Notes: generated by a model not told the origin, from the sequence alone. 64,000 nt of DNA from an uncultured Acidimicrobiales bacterium (GCA_951813325.1 OX638350.1:1661029-1725028); one strand, 5' to 3'. Positions 34,901 through 45,080 are shown, numbered from the stretch's first letter. Numbers and translations are program-made.

Positions 34901-36010
34901 TTAGCCGGCAGCCAACCGCGCCCCCAGGGTGCGGAGCTGCTGGGTGCCGGCGCCCAGGCTGCACTCGATGTGCTTGTTCCACAGGGTGTAGCGGTGGAGG
35001 GGGTAGTCGACGCTCACCCCCATGCCGCCGTGGACATGCTGGGTGGCATGGGCCACGTCGTGGGCCCAGTGGGAGGCGTACCACTTGGCTATGGGCAGCC
35101 GAAGCGAGGCGTCGTTGCCGGCGGTCAAGTCGTAGAGCACGGCGCAACTGCACAGTCGCACGGCTTCCACGTGCATGAACTGGTCGGCCAGCCGCTGGGT
35201 CACCGCCTGGAACGTGGCCACCGGGCGGCCGAACTGCTCCCGGACCGAGGTGTACTCGGCGGCCAGGCGCAGCGCCCGGTCCACCACCCCTACCTGAGTG
35301 GCGCACAGCAAAGCCACCGCCCGATCGGCCAGCCACTGCACCGATGCGCCGTCGGCCGGCCCCAGCGGCTCGCACGCAGCCCCGTAGAAGCTCACCTGGT
35401 GGACGGGCTGGAGCCGGGTGGACATGCCCGCCTCCATGGTCACCCCGGGGTCGGACAAGTCCACCAGGAACAGCCCGGTGCCGCTGATGGTGCCGTTGTC
35501 GGTGCCGTCGTCGAGGCCGGCCACCACCACGATCTTGGCCGAGTCGGCCGCGAACTCCACGACCTCCTTGGCCCCCACCAGTTTGCCGTCCACCACCCGG
35601 GCCACCGGATTGGCGATGTCGTCGTTCAGGTACTCCTGGAGGCCGACGGTCAACAGGTTGGATCCGTCGGCGCATCCGGGCAGATCCCGCTGGCGCTGCT
35701 CGTCGGTTCCGAAGGCGTCCACCGCCAGCGCGGCCAGCATCCCGCTCCACAGCGGAACCGGGGCCACGTGGCGCCCCTGGGCTTCCAGCACCTGTCCGAC
35801 GGCGATCAGGTCCAAGCCCCCGCCGCCCACCGCCTCGCTCAGGCCGATGCCCACCAGCCCGGCCCTCGCCAGATCGGCGTAGAGGTCCCGGTCGAACCAC
35901 TCGGCGGCAGACTCGATCTCCATGAGCCGCTCCATGTCGAGGCGGTCGCCCATAATCCGGTTGGCCAGCTCGGCCACCGCCTGCTGCTCTTCGCTCAACG
36001 AGAAATCCAT
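34901..36010 (-). CDS. Acyl-CoA dehydrogenase, smaller subunit of a likely heteromeric pair
   Basis: 369 residues from MDFSLSEEQQAVAELANRIM. The open frame upstream of this ATG is a shadow of the neighbouring gene. ACAD fold with YTSVREQFGRPVATFQAVTQ and HGGMGVSVDYPLHRYTLW, but the middle domain is weakly conserved and lacks the usual TEPxAGSD. It lies 11 bases downstream of a complementary, more typical ACAD gene. Such pairs build alpha2-beta2 ACADs (ChsE1-ChsE2 and FadE26-27 types) that act on sterol or other bulky acyl-CoA esters. Confidence 0.85.
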   Translation of the reverse strand: MDFSLSEEQQAVAELANRIMGDRLDMERLMEIESAAEWFDRDLYADLARAGLVGIGLSEAVGGGGLDLIAVGQVLEAQGRHVAPVPLWSGMLAALAVDAFGTDEQRQRDLPGCADGSNLLTVGLQEYLNDDIANPVARVVDGKLVGAKEVVEFAADSAKIVVVAGLDDGTDNGTISGTGLFLVDLSDPGVTMEAGMSTRLQPVHQVSFYGAACEPLGPADGASVQWLADRAVALLCATQVGVVDRALRLAAEYTSVREQFGRPVATFQAVTQRLADQFMHVEAVRLCSCAVLYDLTAGNDASLRLPIAKWYASHWAHDVAHATQHVHGGMGVSVDYPLHRYTLWNKHIECSLGAGTQQLRTLGARLAAG

Positions 36011-36021
36011 CGTCGTGCCTC

Positions 36022-37209
36022 CTACTTGCGGCGCTTCTCGCGGGGCAGGCCGAGGCCGGCCATGCCGATGATGTCTCGCTGGATCTCGTTGGTGCCGCCG
36101 CCGAAGGTCAAGATCCAACAGCCCCGGTAGGACTCCTCCATCCGGCTGGAGAACTCGGCGTGGGGAGAGCCCTTTTTGAGGTGCCCGGTGGCGCCGACCA
36201 CCTCGGTGAGCCCGGAGTAGATGAGGTGCATCGACTCGGAGCCCCACACCTTGATGGTGGACGCAAGGGCCGGGCTCACGTTGTGGCCCACCGTGGACTC
36301 GTGGGCCACCTTCCAGTTCAGCAGATCGAGGAACTCCACCCGGGCCCGGCACTCGGCCAGTTTGACCTGCACCCATTCCTGGTCGATCACCCGGCGGCCG
36401 TCGGGCAGCTTGGCCTCTTTGGCCCACTCCACCGCCTGGTCCACCAGGTTGGCGATGCCCCCGGAGGCGCACAGCGACACCCGCTCGTGGTTGAGCTGGT
36501 TGGTGATGAGGCCCCAGCCCCCGTTCACCTCGCCCACCCGCAGCCAGTCGGGCACCCGCACGCTGTCGTAGAACGTGGAGGTGGTATGGGAGCCGCCCAT
36601 GGTTATGAACGGCTGGATGTCGAAGCCGGGATCGTCGGTGGGGGCCAAGAACATGGTGATGCCCTTGTGGGCGGGGGCGTCGGGATCGGTGCGGGCGGCC
36701 AGCCACACGTAGTCGGCGTCGTAGGCCAGGCTGGTGAACTGCTTTTGGCCGTCGACGATCCACTCGTCTCCGTCTCGCACCGCCCGAGTCGTGAGCGCGG
36801 CCAGGTCGGTTCCCGCGGTGGGCTCGGAGTAGCCGATGGAGAAGTGCATCTCACCGGCCAGGATCTTCTTCAAGAAGAAGTCCTTCTGGCGATCGGTGCC
36901 GTATTCCCGGATGGTCGGGCCCACCGTGTTGATGGTGAGGAACGGCACCGGCACCTGCGCGGCCCAAGCTTCGTTGAAGAAGATGTACTGCTCGATGGGG
37001 GTGAATCCCCTGCCCCCGTACTCCACCGGCCAGCCGACGCCCAGCCAGCCATCGCTGCCGATCTGGCGGATCAGGGCCTTGTAGTCCTCGTTGGCCTCGG
37101 TCTCGGTGTGGCGGATCTTCGCCCGCACCTCTTCGGTCATCAGGTTGGAGAAGTAGGTCCGCAACTCTTGTTGGAGCTCCAGTTGATCATCGCTCAGCTC
37201 GACGCGCAT
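36022..37209 (-). CDS. Acyl-CoA dehydrogenase, larger subunit of a likely heteromeric pair
   Basis: 395 residues. FAD/substrate segments GWPVEYGGRGFTPIEQYIFF, FSIGYSEPTAGTDLAALTTR, and the C-terminal TFGGGTNEIQRDIIGMAGLG. It is like actinobacterial FadE proteins that work with a second, shorter subunit. The next gene, 11 bases on, supplies that subunit. It removes two hydrogens from an acyl-CoA, passing electrons to ETF. Confidence 0.9.
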   Translation of the reverse strand: MRVELSDDQLELQQELRTYFSNLMTEEVRAKIRHTETEANEDYKALIRQIGSDGWLGVGWPVEYGGRGFTPIEQYIFFNEAWAAQVPVPFLTINTVGPTIREYGTDRQKDFFLKKILAGEMHFSIGYSEPTAGTDLAALTTRAVRDGDEWIVDGQKQFTSLAYDADYVWLAARTDPDAPAHKGITMFLAPTDDPGFDIQPFITMGGSHTTSTFYDSVRVPDWLRVGEVNGGWGLITNQLNHERVSLCASGGIANLVDQAVEWAKEAKLPDGRRVIDQEWVQVKLAECRARVEFLDLLNWKVAHESTVGHNVSPALASTIKVWGSESMHLIYSGLTEVVGATGHLKKGSPHAEFSSRMEESYRGCWILTFGGGTNEIQRDIIGMAGLGLPREKRRK

Positions 37210-37287
37210 GGGCCCAGTGTGCCAGCTCAGATGCTACTGGGGCCATGTTTCGCTGAGAGCGGCTCGACGGTGCCTGGTGCACAGAGT

Positions 37288-37626
37288 TCAGGCATCGGCA
37301 CAGGCCCGCAGGCCTGGCATGATCTCCTCGGGGTTTTGGCCGGTGATCTCGAGATAGACCGCGTCAGCGCAGAGTTCTGCGTCCTCGGTCCATCTGATCG
37401 TCCGGCTTGGCGTGATACATACGGACTCGAATGCTCCGGGTTCGTCCCAGATCTTGAAAACTCCTCGGCCTGCTCGCGTGGAGAGGTCGATTTCGCCTTC
37501 GACGCCGCCGTCAAAGCGAACCCACAGCCGGTAGCGGTCGCGGGCCTCCACATGAACTGGTCGAAGCTGTCTCGAAGCCGTATCAGCCTTTTGCACCCGT
37601 ACCCAAAAGCAGGGGAACCCTGCCAT
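37288..37626 (-). CDS. DUF2442 protein
   Basis: 112 residues. PVHVEARDRYRLWVRFDGGV, EGEIDLSTRAGRGVF, FESVCITPSRTIRWTEDAEL and CADAVYLEITG match the DUF2442 pattern, a small domain often next to DUF4160 in toxin-antitoxin-like pairs. No DUF4160 partner is visible here. The first ~20 residues are atypical and a later start is possible. Function unknown. Confidence 0.72.
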   Translation of the reverse strand: MAGFPCFWVRVQKADTASRQLRPVHVEARDRYRLWVRFDGGVEGEIDLSTRAGRGVFKIWDEPGAFESVCITPSRTIRWTEDAELCADAVYLEITGQNPEEIMPGLRACADA

Positions 37627-37690
37627 ATCAGGAGTTTAGCGTTGGCTGTGACAAGGCGTGAGGGGAAAACGGGCAGGTAGCCTCTCGGCC

Positions 37691-38302
37691 ATGCTGGTGG
37701 TAGGCCTCACCGGGGGGATCGGCGCGGGCAAGTCCACTGCCGCGGCCCGGTTCGCCGAGCTGGGCGCGGCGGTGATCGATGTTGACGCCATCGGTCGGGA
37801 GGTGCTGGCCCCCGGCGGACGGGCCGAGCAGGGAGTAGTCGATGTTTTCGGCCCCGGAGTCCTCGATGGGCGGGGCCGAATCGACCGGGCCAGAGTGGCC
37901 GCCGAGGTGTTCGGCCGCCCCGACCGGCTGGCCGCTCTGGAGGCAGTCAGCCATCCGGCCATCAACGCCGAGTTGGACAGCCGGCTCCAAGAGCTGGCCG
38001 ACGGGGGAGAGGCCGGGGTTGTGGTGCTGGACATGGCAGTGTTGGCCGAGAGCCGCCTGGGGCAGCTGGAGTCGGGCCGGGGCTACACCCGGGTGGTCGT
38101 GGTGGAGGCCCCGGTGGAGGTGCGCCTGCCCCGGCTTGTCGAGCGGGGTCTCACCGAGGAGCAGGCCCGGGCCCGCATGGCCAGCCAAGCCACCGATGCC
38201 CAGCGGCGGGCTTTGGCCGACCACGTGATCGTCAACGACGGCAGCCCCGACGAGCTGGGCGCGGCGGTCGGCCGGGTGTGGGCTGAGCTGGCCAGGGGCT
38301 AG
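37691..38302 (+). CDS. coaE: Dephospho-CoA kinase
   Basis: 203 residues from MLVVGLTGGIGAGKSTAAAR. P-loop GGIGAGKS at 8-15, IDVDAIGREVLAPGG with the substrate-binding Asp, EAVSHPAINAEL, and RMASQATDAQRRALADHVI as in CoaE. Last step of CoA synthesis. Its stop overlaps that of the convergent acyl-CoA dehydrogenase gene in CTAG. Confidence 0.93.
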   Translation: MLVVGLTGGIGAGKSTAAARFAELGAAVIDVDAIGREVLAPGGRAEQGVVDVFGPGVLDGRGRIDRARVAAEVFGRPDRLAALEAVSHPAINAELDSRLQELADGGEAGVVVLDMAVLAESRLGQLESGRGYTRVVVVEAPVEVRLPRLVERGLTEEQARARMASQATDAQRRALADHVIVNDGSPDELGAAVGRVWAELARG

Positions 38303-39504
38303 GAGCGGGGGACTTCCTCCCAAGGCTGGCCTTTGAAGGGATCGGGCTCTTTGGGCAGGCCCAGCACCCGCTCGCCGATGATGTTGCGCTGCACCTCGTT
38401 GGTGCCCCCGGCGATAGCCATGGCCGGCGCGCCGATGACGGCGCTGGCCCATTCATCGGCGCCGTCCTCGTCGGCGGCGTCCCAAGCCTGGCCGGAAGCA
38501 CCGGCCAGCTCGATGGCCACATCAGACGAGCGGCGGCTCAGAATGGCCGCGTTGAGCTTGGCTATGGAGCCCTCCGGACCGGGGGCTCGCCCCGACTCGG
38601 CGGCCTGGCGGATTCGCATGCCGATGAACTTCTGGATGCGCTCGCGGATGTAGAGGTCGGCCAGCGCGTCGCGCACCACCGGGTCGCGGCCGCGGCCCCG
38701 CCTCCGGGCCTCTTTGATGAGCTTGGCGCTGCCCATGGCCTGGGACATGGCCCCGCTGCTTCCCGCGCCGATGGCCACCCGCTCGTACATGAGCATGGCC
38801 ACGGCCACATTCCAGCCGTTGCCCTCGCCGCCGACCAGGCACTCGTGGCCCACCCCTACATCGGTGAGGTAGATCTCGTTGAAATGCGAGCTGCCGTTCA
38901 TCTGGCGCAGGGGTCGGATGTCCACGCCGGGCAACGTCAGGTCCACGATGAACATTGACAGCCCCCGGTGTTTGGGCTGGGCCGGGTCGGTGCGGGCCAC
39001 GCACAGGCCGAAGTCGCAATACTGGGCGCCCGAGGTCCACACTTTCTGGCCGTTCAGCACCCACTCGTCGCCGTCGCGAACCGCGCGCATGGCCAGCGAG
39101 GCCACGTCGGAGCCGGCGCCGGGCTCGGAGAACATCTGGCACCAGATCTCGTCGCACCGGATGATCCGGGCCTGATGGCGGGCCTTCTGCTCGGGGGTGC
39201 CGAATTCGTTGATGACTGGCAGGCACATGCCGTGGGAGATGGCCGTGGGCAGGAGCGGCGCCTGGTACTTGGCGACCTCCTGGTTGAACACCTCGAGGTA
39301 GCTCTTGTCGAGCCCCTGGCCGCCGTGCTCCACCGGGTAGGTGATGCCCCCCAGCCCGGCATCGGCCAGCGCCCCGTGGAACCGGCGGCACGCTTCCACC
39401 ATCTTGTGCTCTGTCCACTCCACCGGCGGCCCGGTTCGGGGGACGGCGTTGACGGCCAGAAATTCCCGGGTGTGTTGCCGAAATTCCTCGTGGGTGACAG
39501 TCAC
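38299..39504 (-). CDS. Acyl-CoA dehydrogenase
   Basis: 401 residues from a GTG (VTVTHEEFRQHTREFLA); the upstream in-frame ATG would overlap the permease gene. ITYPVEHGGQGLDKSYLEVF, QMFSEPGAGSDVASLAMRAV, NGQKVWTSGAQYCDFGL and the C-terminal AIAGGTNEVQRNIIGERVLG are standard ACAD landmarks. Oxidises an acyl-CoA to the enoyl-CoA. Separate from the paired ACADs upstream. Confidence 0.92.
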   Translation of the reverse strand: MTVTHEEFRQHTREFLAVNAVPRTGPPVEWTEHKMVEACRRFHGALADAGLGGITYPVEHGGQGLDKSYLEVFNQEVAKYQAPLLPTAISHGMCLPVINEFGTPEQKARHQARIIRCDEIWCQMFSEPGAGSDVASLAMRAVRDGDEWVLNGQKVWTSGAQYCDFGLCVARTDPAQPKHRGLSMFIVDLTLPGVDIRPLRQMNGSSHFNEIYLTDVGVGHECLVGGEGNGWNVAVAMLMYERVAIGAGSSGAMSQAMGSAKLIKEARRRGRGRDPVVRDALADLYIRERIQKFIGMRIRQAAESGRAPGPEGSIAKLNAAILSRRSSDVAIELAGASGQAWDAADEDGADEWASAVIGAPAMAIAGGTNEVQRNIIGERVLGLPKEPDPFKGQPWEEVPRS

Positions 39505-39539
39505 GGCTGAGACACTAGTAGCGGGAGGGCCGCGAGCCA

Positions 39540-40742
39540 CTAGGCCGCGGGGCGGACGGCCTCGGCGGGGTCCATTCGCGACGCCCGCCATGCCGGGTAG
39601 AGCCCGGCCACCAGTCCCACCCCAATCGTCACGGCCAGCCCGACAACGATGAACAAGAACTCAATGGTCAACGGCCAGTCCAAGACTCTGGTGGCAACCG
39701 CCACCACGCCCAAGCCGAACACGATTCCTATCACGCCGCCGAGCAGGGTCAACAGCACCGACTCGATGAGGAACTGGGCGGCGATGTGGGACTTCTTGGC
39801 GCCGAGAGCCCGACGAACGCCGATCTCCCCTCGGCGCTCCAACACCGAGATCAACATGATGTTGCCCACTCCGATGGCGCCCACCACGATGATGACCACC
39901 ACCAGCAGGCTGAGCAGCGACTCAAAGTTCTCGCTGATGATCTCGCGGGCATCCAGATCCAGCGATGAGACCGACACCTCGCCGGGGGCTTCCGGGTTGG
40001 CCTGGCGGGGCAGCAGCTCCCGAACCTGCTCGATCTCGTCCAAGTCGGCCTGCACCCAGATCCGCTCGGGGTTGGCGTCGGCATCGTAGATCTGCTCGGC
40101 CACGGGGAAGCCGATGATCGCAGCCCGATTCAGGGTCAGGCCCTGGCTGATGGTGAACGGGTCCAGCACGCCGATGACCGCGAATTCGTGTCCGGAGATA
40201 TGAACGGTGGGTTTGGCGTAGAGCTCGTCGAATCCCAGCACTTCGGCGGTATCGGCGCCCAGCACCACCGTTGGCACCCGCACAGTGGCAGCATCGTGGA
40301 ACCGGCCGTGAGCCACCCCGCCTCTCAGCGGGGTCAGCAGGTCCAAATCATCCTCGTCCACCGCGAACAGACGGATGCCCCCGGTCTCCACTTCGGGAAT
40401 CAGGTCGGTTTTGCGCACGGTGGCGGCCACCCGGCGGATGGAGGCCACCACGTCCACCTGATCTCGCATGTGGATGTCGATGGCCGCGGCTGCGCCGGGG
40501 AGAAGCTCGGGGTCGTCGGCGAACGAGGTGCCGGGAGTCAGCTCCAACACGTCGATGCCCTGTTCCAGCAGGTCGCGCTGGGCGTCGGCTTCCCCGGAGT
40601 TGATGATGCCCACCAAGGCGATCAGGGAGGCCACTCCGATGGCGATGCCGATGGCGGCCATAGCCGTGCGGCCTTTGCGGGTCCGCAGTCCCAGTGTCCC
40701 CAAAGACAGGGCGTCGCGGGCTCGCAGCTTGCTGGCGGACAT
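39540..40742 (-). CDS. MacB/FtsX-type ABC permease
   Basis: 400 residues. One N-terminal membrane segment (AMAAIGIAIGVASLIALVGI), a large extracytoplasmic domain from about 50 to 275, then three membrane segments with LERRGEIGVRRALGAKKSHI and a final WRASRMDPAEAVRPAA, the hallmark of MacB/FtsX permeases. It works with the ATPase encoded one base upstream and the lipoprotein adaptor before that. Likely exports a peptide, lipid or drug, or transmits mechanical force to a cell-wall enzyme. Confidence 0.9.
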   Translation of the reverse strand: MSASKLRARDALSLGTLGLRTRKGRTAMAAIGIAIGVASLIALVGIINSGEADAQRDLLEQGIDVLELTPGTSFADDPELLPGAAAAIDIHMRDQVDVVASIRRVAATVRKTDLIPEVETGGIRLFAVDEDDLDLLTPLRGGVAHGRFHDAATVRVPTVVLGADTAEVLGFDELYAKPTVHISGHEFAVIGVLDPFTISQGLTLNRAAIIGFPVAEQIYDADANPERIWVQADLDEIEQVRELLPRQANPEAPGEVSVSSLDLDAREIISENFESLLSLLVVVIIVVGAIGVGNIMLISVLERRGEIGVRRALGAKKSHIAAQFLIESVLLTLLGGVIGIVFGLGVVAVATRVLDWPLTIEFLFIVVGLAVTIGVGLVAGLYPAWRASRMDPAEAVRPAA

Positions 40743-40743
40743 C

Positions 40744-41439
40744 TCAGCCCTCTGCCGAGTCGCGGCTGATGAGGCCGTCGAGGATGGCCACCGAGCGGGG
40801 CATCCGGGCGGCCAGTTCCCGGTCGTGGGTGATTATCACGATGGTGGACCCCGCCCGGTTCAATACCAAGAAGAGCTCGATGATCTCCTCGGTGGTATGG
40901 GAGTCGAGGTTGCCGGTGGGCTCATCGGCCAGCACGATCGCCGGATCGCCGAGCAGCGCTCGAGCAATGGCCACCCGTTGGCGCTCGCCCCCGGAGAGCT
41001 TTCCCGGCCGATGGTCCATTCGGTGGCTGAGCCCAACCCGTTCCAGCACCTCACGGGCCATCTGTCGCCGCCATCGGAGGCTGTTTCCCTGGTAGAGGGT
41101 GCCGGTGGCTACGTTGTCGACCGCCGACAGCCCCTCCAGCAGGTGGAACTGCTGGAACACGAAGCCGATGCGGCTTCCGCGGACTCCGGCCACCTCATGG
41201 TCTTTCAACTGCGACAGCGTCTGGCCGTCGACCACAACCGTGCCCGAGCTGGGGCGGTCCAAGGCGCCCATCATGTTGAGCATGGTGCTCTTGCCCGACC
41301 CCGATGGGCCCACCACCGCTACCAGCTCTCCGGCGTGAATCACCAGATCCACACCGTCCAGAGCCCGGACCGGGGGCGACCCCGGGTAGTGCTTGGCTAC
41401 CTGGTGCAGTTCCAGCACCTTGCGGGAGTCGTTCAACAT
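40744..41439 (-). CDS. LolD/MacB-type ABC ATPase
   Basis: 231 residues from [20 protein letters not shown]. Walker A GPSGSGKS at 44-51, [18 protein letters not shown] with the Q-loop, signature [17 protein letters not shown], Walker [13 protein letters not shown] and switch His in IIITHD-like VIITHDREL. The [16 protein letters not shown] pattern is that of the LolD/MacB/FtsE group. The in-frame extension upstream overlaps the adaptor gene and was excluded. Confidence 0.93.
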   Translation of the reverse strand: MLNDSRKVLELHQVAKHYPGSPPVRALDGVDLVIHAGELVAVVGPSGSGKSTMLNMMGALDRPSSGTVVVDGQTLSQLKDHEVAGVRGSRIGFVFQQFHLLEGLSAVDNVATGTLYQGNSLRWRRQMAREVLERVGLSHRMDHRPGKLSGGERQRVAIARALLGDPAIVLADEPTGNLDSHTTEEIIELFLVLNRAGSTIVIITHDRELAARMPRSVAILDGLISRDSAEG

Positions 41440-41491
41440 TGGAATGCTCTCCGAGAGCGTCCCAGTCGCGAAACGGCTGGGGGCCGCGCCA

Positions 41492-43441
41492 CTAGGGGAT
41501 GCGCACCCGGTCGCCCTCTTTGAGGCTGCCGGCGGTAATCTGTACGAAGGCATCCACGAACGTGCCTACTTCGACGGGCACCAGCGTTGTCGACCCGTTG
41601 TTGACCACCTCCACCGAGAAGCCCCCGTCGACGGTGGCGATGAGTGCCGAGGCCGGCACGACCAGGGCGTTGGGAGTCACCTCCTTGGTTATCGTCCAGT
41701 CCACCGGAGCGGCGTCGAAGCGGGCCGATGCCTCCCCGTCCAGCAGAACGATGATCACCTCGATGGTGGGGTCTCCAGGAGCACCGGTCTGGTTGTTGGC
41801 CAGCCGAGTCGCCACCCGGGCCACTTCAGCCACCGCTCCAGGGGTGACCCGGCCATCGGGCAACTCGACTTCTACCCGGTCGAGCCGGTTCACGATCTCG
41901 GCGTCGGCGGGGTCGAGGTTGCTGACGATCTCCTGGTATTGGCCGGTGACAGTGAACGCAGTGGTTTGAGCGGCGATCGACTGGCCCTCGATCACGTTCA
42001 CCGCGGAGATGCGGACGGGCTCTTCGATGAACACCACGAAGCCCATGTCGATGACGCCGGTCTCCTCGACTCCCAAGCGGTTCTGCCATTCCTCCACCAC
42101 GTCTTCGGTGACTCGGGTGAAGTCCTCGTCGATGGTGATGTCCTCGTAGCCGGGAATCTGCATATCGACCAGCGCCTGCTCGAGCTGTTCCACATCGGGC
42201 CCGTCCTCCATGGTGCGCTCGAAGGGCCGGAACATGGGGCGCCGGCCCCCCAGCAGGACCACGGGATAGCTGTTCACCTCGAACAGGACGTCGCCGGCGT
42301 CGAGCACCGCGCCCTCTTCGGGCAGGCGGCCGGTGACGATGCCCGCGGTGTTGGTGTGCAGCGGTTCGGGATCGCCGAAGCCCAGGGTGCCGGGGAACTC
42401 CTCGGTGTCGATTAGGTCGCGCCGCTCCACAACGGAGGTGTTCAATTCCTCGGTGTCGCGCAGCACACTGGGATTCACCGTGGGGCCCGGTACCGGGGTT
42501 CTGGCATCGGCTACCGGCTCTGGGGCCTGTGAACTGGTGCTCTGGGCTGAAGATGCTGGGGTGCTGGTGCTCGGTGTTTGCGCGGTAGCGCTCTGCGCAG
42601 CGCTGACCGAGACCTCAGGTGTGGGGGACGGGTCGCCCGCGGGTGATGGCGCCGCGGCTTGATTGGGCGCCCCTCCGCCTATGACCGGCAGGCAGACATC
42701 CAGCGCGGCCCTGATCTCGGGAGGGATGTTCCCCGCGTTGTTGCCTGAGTTGTCGAAGCCCGAGCCGGGGAATTGGTTGAAGTCGGGATCGGGGAAGTCG
42801 TCCAGGCCCTGGTCGCGCATGCACTGGGAGAACGCCAGCGAGTTCTCCTCCTGTTCCACCTGCTGTGCATTGGCGTCCTGCTGGGGGGCCAATGCGATCA
42901 ACTCGCTGAAGACGTCGGCGCAAACTTGGAGGGCTTGAGGCAAACCCGGATCGGTGAAGCTCACCCCGGCTTCTTGCATGGCGGCGAGAAATGTGGCCTG
43001 GTCCACGATCCGGGAGCTGTCTATGTCGGGGAAGTCGGGGAAACCCTCATCGCGTATGCAGCGGGAGAAGTCTACGAATGACTCGTCGCGCAGTTTGAGC
43101 AACTCCTCTTCGGACAGCTCGGTCTCGGTGTCGGCTTGGGCCGGCACCAGCGTCTCGAACTGCTCTTCTGCTTGCGCCTCTGCGGGAGGATCGGCGATGG
43201 GCTCGGGCGAATCAGGCTGCCCGTCTTGCCGTGCGGGCGCGGGGGTCGGCGTCGCGGGGGGATTGGCGATGCGGTCCAGTGCATCGAACAGGCCATCGGG
43301 CATTGCCTCGCTCAGGTCGGTGGTGACGACACCGTCGGAGTCGCTGCCCGGGGCAATCCCACAAGCACCGGCGGCCAATGCCAGGGCCAGTAGGACTCCG
43401 GCGAGCCTGATCGGGCGTTGGATTCTTTGTTGGCAATTCAT
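41492..43441 (-). CDS. MacA/HlyD-like efflux adaptor lipoprotein with paired Cys-motif N-domain
   Basis: 649 residues. Signal peptide with lipobox AAGAC (Cys27). After a Pro/Glu linker, residues about 110-255 hold two related units: [16 protein letters not shown] (Cys128, with Cys174) and [16 protein letters not shown] (Cys207, with Cys250), likely two disulfides. A Ser/Thr/Pro linker to about 320 leads to the adaptor part ([31 protein letters not shown]). An inserted peptidoglycan-binding-like stretch follows ([20 protein letters not shown] to [15 protein letters not shown]), then the beta-barrel/membrane-proximal end ([29 protein letters not shown]). It should link the MacB-like pump to the cell wall. 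Its ATG overlaps the amidohydrolase stop. It is the parent of the chimeric copy near 2 kb. Confidence 0.85.
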   Translation of the reverse strand: MNCQQRIQRPIRLAGVLLALALAAGACGIAPGSDSDGVVTTDLSEAMPDGLFDALDRIANPPATPTPAPARQDGQPDSPEPIADPPAEAQAEEQFETLVPAQADTETELSEEELLKLRDESFVDFSRCIRDEGFPDFPDIDSSRIVDQATFLAAMQEAGVSFTDPGLPQALQVCADVFSELIALAPQQDANAQQVEQEENSLAFSQCMRDQGLDDFPDPDFNQFPGSGFDNSGNNAGNIPPEIRAALDVCLPVIGGGAPNQAAAPSPAGDPSPTPEVSVSAAQSATAQTPSTSTPASSAQSTSSQAPEPVADARTPVPGPTVNPSVLRDTEELNTSVVERRDLIDTEEFPGTLGFGDPEPLHTNTAGIVTGRLPEEGAVLDAGDVLFEVNSYPVVLLGGRRPMFRPFERTMEDGPDVEQLEQALVDMQIPGYEDITIDEDFTRVTEDVVEEWQNRLGVEETGVIDMGFVVFIEEPVRISAVNVIEGQSIAAQTTAFTVTGQYQEIVSNLDPADAEIVNRLDRVEVELPDGRVTPGAVAEVARVATRLANNQTGAPGDPTIEVIIVLLDGEASARFDAAPVDWTITKEVTPNALVVPASALIATVDGGFSVEVVNNGSTTLVPVEVGTFVDAFVQITAGSLKEGDRVRIP

Positions 43442-44283
43442 GGCGTGTCCAATCCGAATAAGCGGCGGGCGTTGTCTCCTGCTACCGCGGTTTTCTCGTT
43501 GTCAGAAAGATCGGACTCCAGCAGCTGGCCCAAGATGTGGCTGATTCTTTGGCCCAGCGGCCAGGAGTACAAGTCGGTTCCATAGACGTAGCGGTGGGCG
43601 CCGTGCTGGCGCACATGATTGGCGATAAAGTCGAAATTGTAGGAAAGACTGCAATCGAATACCAGATTGGGGTAGGTAGCAGCCAGGTGGCCGCAGTGCT
43701 TGGTGCCCTCGTGGGTGGAGTAGCCGTCCAGCACCAAGATGGTGAGATCCCGATGTCGGGAGGCGAGCAACCCCACCTTCCACAGCGACTCCTCCGCGCT
43801 CTCGTCCAGTGCGTGGACGACTGGCAGAAGGCCCAGCTCGCCCATGGCCCCCACGTAGATCGACACCCAGTGGTTGTCGATGCTCACCCCTTGGAAGCGG
43901 GTGTGGAAGCTCATGCCGGCCAACCCCAGCGGCCCCGCAGCCCGCTCCAGCTCGCCCAGGCTGACCTCGCCGTCGCGGGGCTCCACGATGCCGATGGCCA
44001 CCGGGAAGCGGTCGGGGGTGGCGTCGCGGTAGGCGGCGATCTGGTCGTTCACCGCCTGGGTGTCGGCGTGGCCGTTGGGCCGCAGGTAGCCGTGGCCGGG
44101 GATCACCGCGGCCTGGCCGATCCCGCCGGCGTCCATGATCTCGATGCGCTTGGCCAGCTCCAGCGCGGCATAGGCGCCGGGATCGGGAGCCTCCTCGGGC
44201 GGCAGGCCCAGCGCCCCCGAGGCGTCGCCCACGTGGTGGTGGACGTCGAATACCGAGATGCCCGATGAGCTGTCCATGCTCAT
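43438..44283 (-). CDS. Amidohydrolase-2 family TIM-barrel hydrolase/decarboxylase
   Basis: 281 residues. VFDVHHHVG near the start is the HxH metal motif; [25 protein letters not shown] (His), FDCSLSYN and YGTDLYSWP (Asp) follow the ACMSD/amidohydrolase-2 order. Could decarboxylate or hydrolyse an aromatic or lactone substrate. Start and stop both overlap neighbours by ATGA, tying it to the crotonase and the efflux adaptor. Confidence 0.85.
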   Translation of the reverse strand: MSMDSSSGISVFDVHHHVGDASGALGLPPEEAPDPGAYAALELAKRIEIMDAGGIGQAAVIPGHGYLRPNGHADTQAVNDQIAAYRDATPDRFPVAIGIVEPRDGEVSLGELERAAGPLGLAGMSFHTRFQGVSIDNHWVSIYVGAMGELGLLPVVHALDESAEESLWKVGLLASRHRDLTILVLDGYSTHEGTKHCGHLAATYPNLVFDCSLSYNFDFIANHVRQHGAHRYVYGTDLYSWPLGQRISHILGQLLESDLSDNEKTAVAGDNARRLFGLDTP

Positions 44284-45080
44284 CTCCGCTTGAACACCGG
44301 CGTCCGCTTCTCGCTGAACGCCCGGGGCCCTTCTTTGGAGTCCTCGCTTTGGAACACCGCCCAGCCGTATTCGAACTCGTGGGCCAGGGCCTCGGCTTCG
44401 GTCATGCCGTCGGTCTCGTGCAGGGTGCGCAAGATGGCCTCCACGGCCAGCGGGCCGTTCTCGCAGATGGTGGACGCGATCTCTTTGGCCTTGGCCAGGG
44501 CCTGGCCGTCGGGCACCACATGGCCGATCAGCCCGATGTCTTTGGCCTCGGCCGCGGTGATGTGCTTGCCGGTGAGCAGGATCTCGGCGGCGACGGTATA
44601 GGGGATCTGGCGGCGCAGCCGCACAGCCGATCCGCCCATCGGGTAGAGCGACCAGCGGGCCTCGGATACCCCGAACCGGGCGCTCTCGCCGGCCACCCGG
44701 ATGTCCATGGCCTGGAGGATCTCGGTGCCCCCGGCGATGGCCACCCCCTCCACCGCGGCGATGATCGGCTTGGTGGGCCGGTAGCTGCGCAACAGCGCCT
44801 TCCAGTGGAGATCGGGGTCGGCGGCCATGCGGGCCTCCACATCGATCTCCGGGTCGGTGTTGCCGGCGTTGCCGCTCATGGCTTTGAGATCGGCGCCCGA
44901 GCTGAAATTGCCCTCCGCGCCGGTCACGATGATGCAGCGGATGTCGTCGTTGTTGGAGGCCTCCTCGTAGGCGTCCAGCATCCGCACCATCATCGCCCCG
45001 GACAGGGCGTTGTACCGCTCGGGGCGGTTCATGGTGACGATGATGGTCTGGCCTTCACGTTCCACAATGGCGTCGGGCAC
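44280..45080 (-). CDS. Enoyl-CoA hydratase/isomerase (crotonase family)
   Basis: 266 residues. [33 protein letters not shown] and [20 protein letters not shown] form the crotonase oxyanion holes, with Glu in GGTEIL at the first catalytic position; the second region reads [15 protein letters not shown] with Glu in SEARW. The long tail [20 protein letters not shown] matches actinobacterial EchA proteins. First gene of the five-gene minus-strand operon that runs into the MacAB-like pump. Confidence 0.9.
   Translation of the reverse strand: MPDAIVEREGQTIIVTMNRPERYNALSGAMMVRMLDAYEEASNNDDIRCIIVTGAEGNFSSGADLKAMSGNAGNTDPEIDVEARMAADPDLHWKALLRSYRPTKPIIAAVEGVAIAGGTEILQAMDIRVAGESARFGVSEARWSLYPMGGSAVRLRRQIPYTVAAEILLTGKHITAAEAKDIGLIGHVVPDGQALAKAKEIASTICENGPLAVEAILRTLHETDGMTEAEALAHEFEYGWAVFQSEDSKEGPRAFSEKRTPVFKRR

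Noticed and set aside
34895..36130. Long plus-strand frame (411 codons)
   Set aside because: Shadow of the smaller acyl-CoA dehydrogenase.
36011..36763. Upstream extension of the smaller acyl-CoA dehydrogenase frame
   Set aside because: It overlaps the other dehydrogenase gene in a different frame, and the family start is at 36010.
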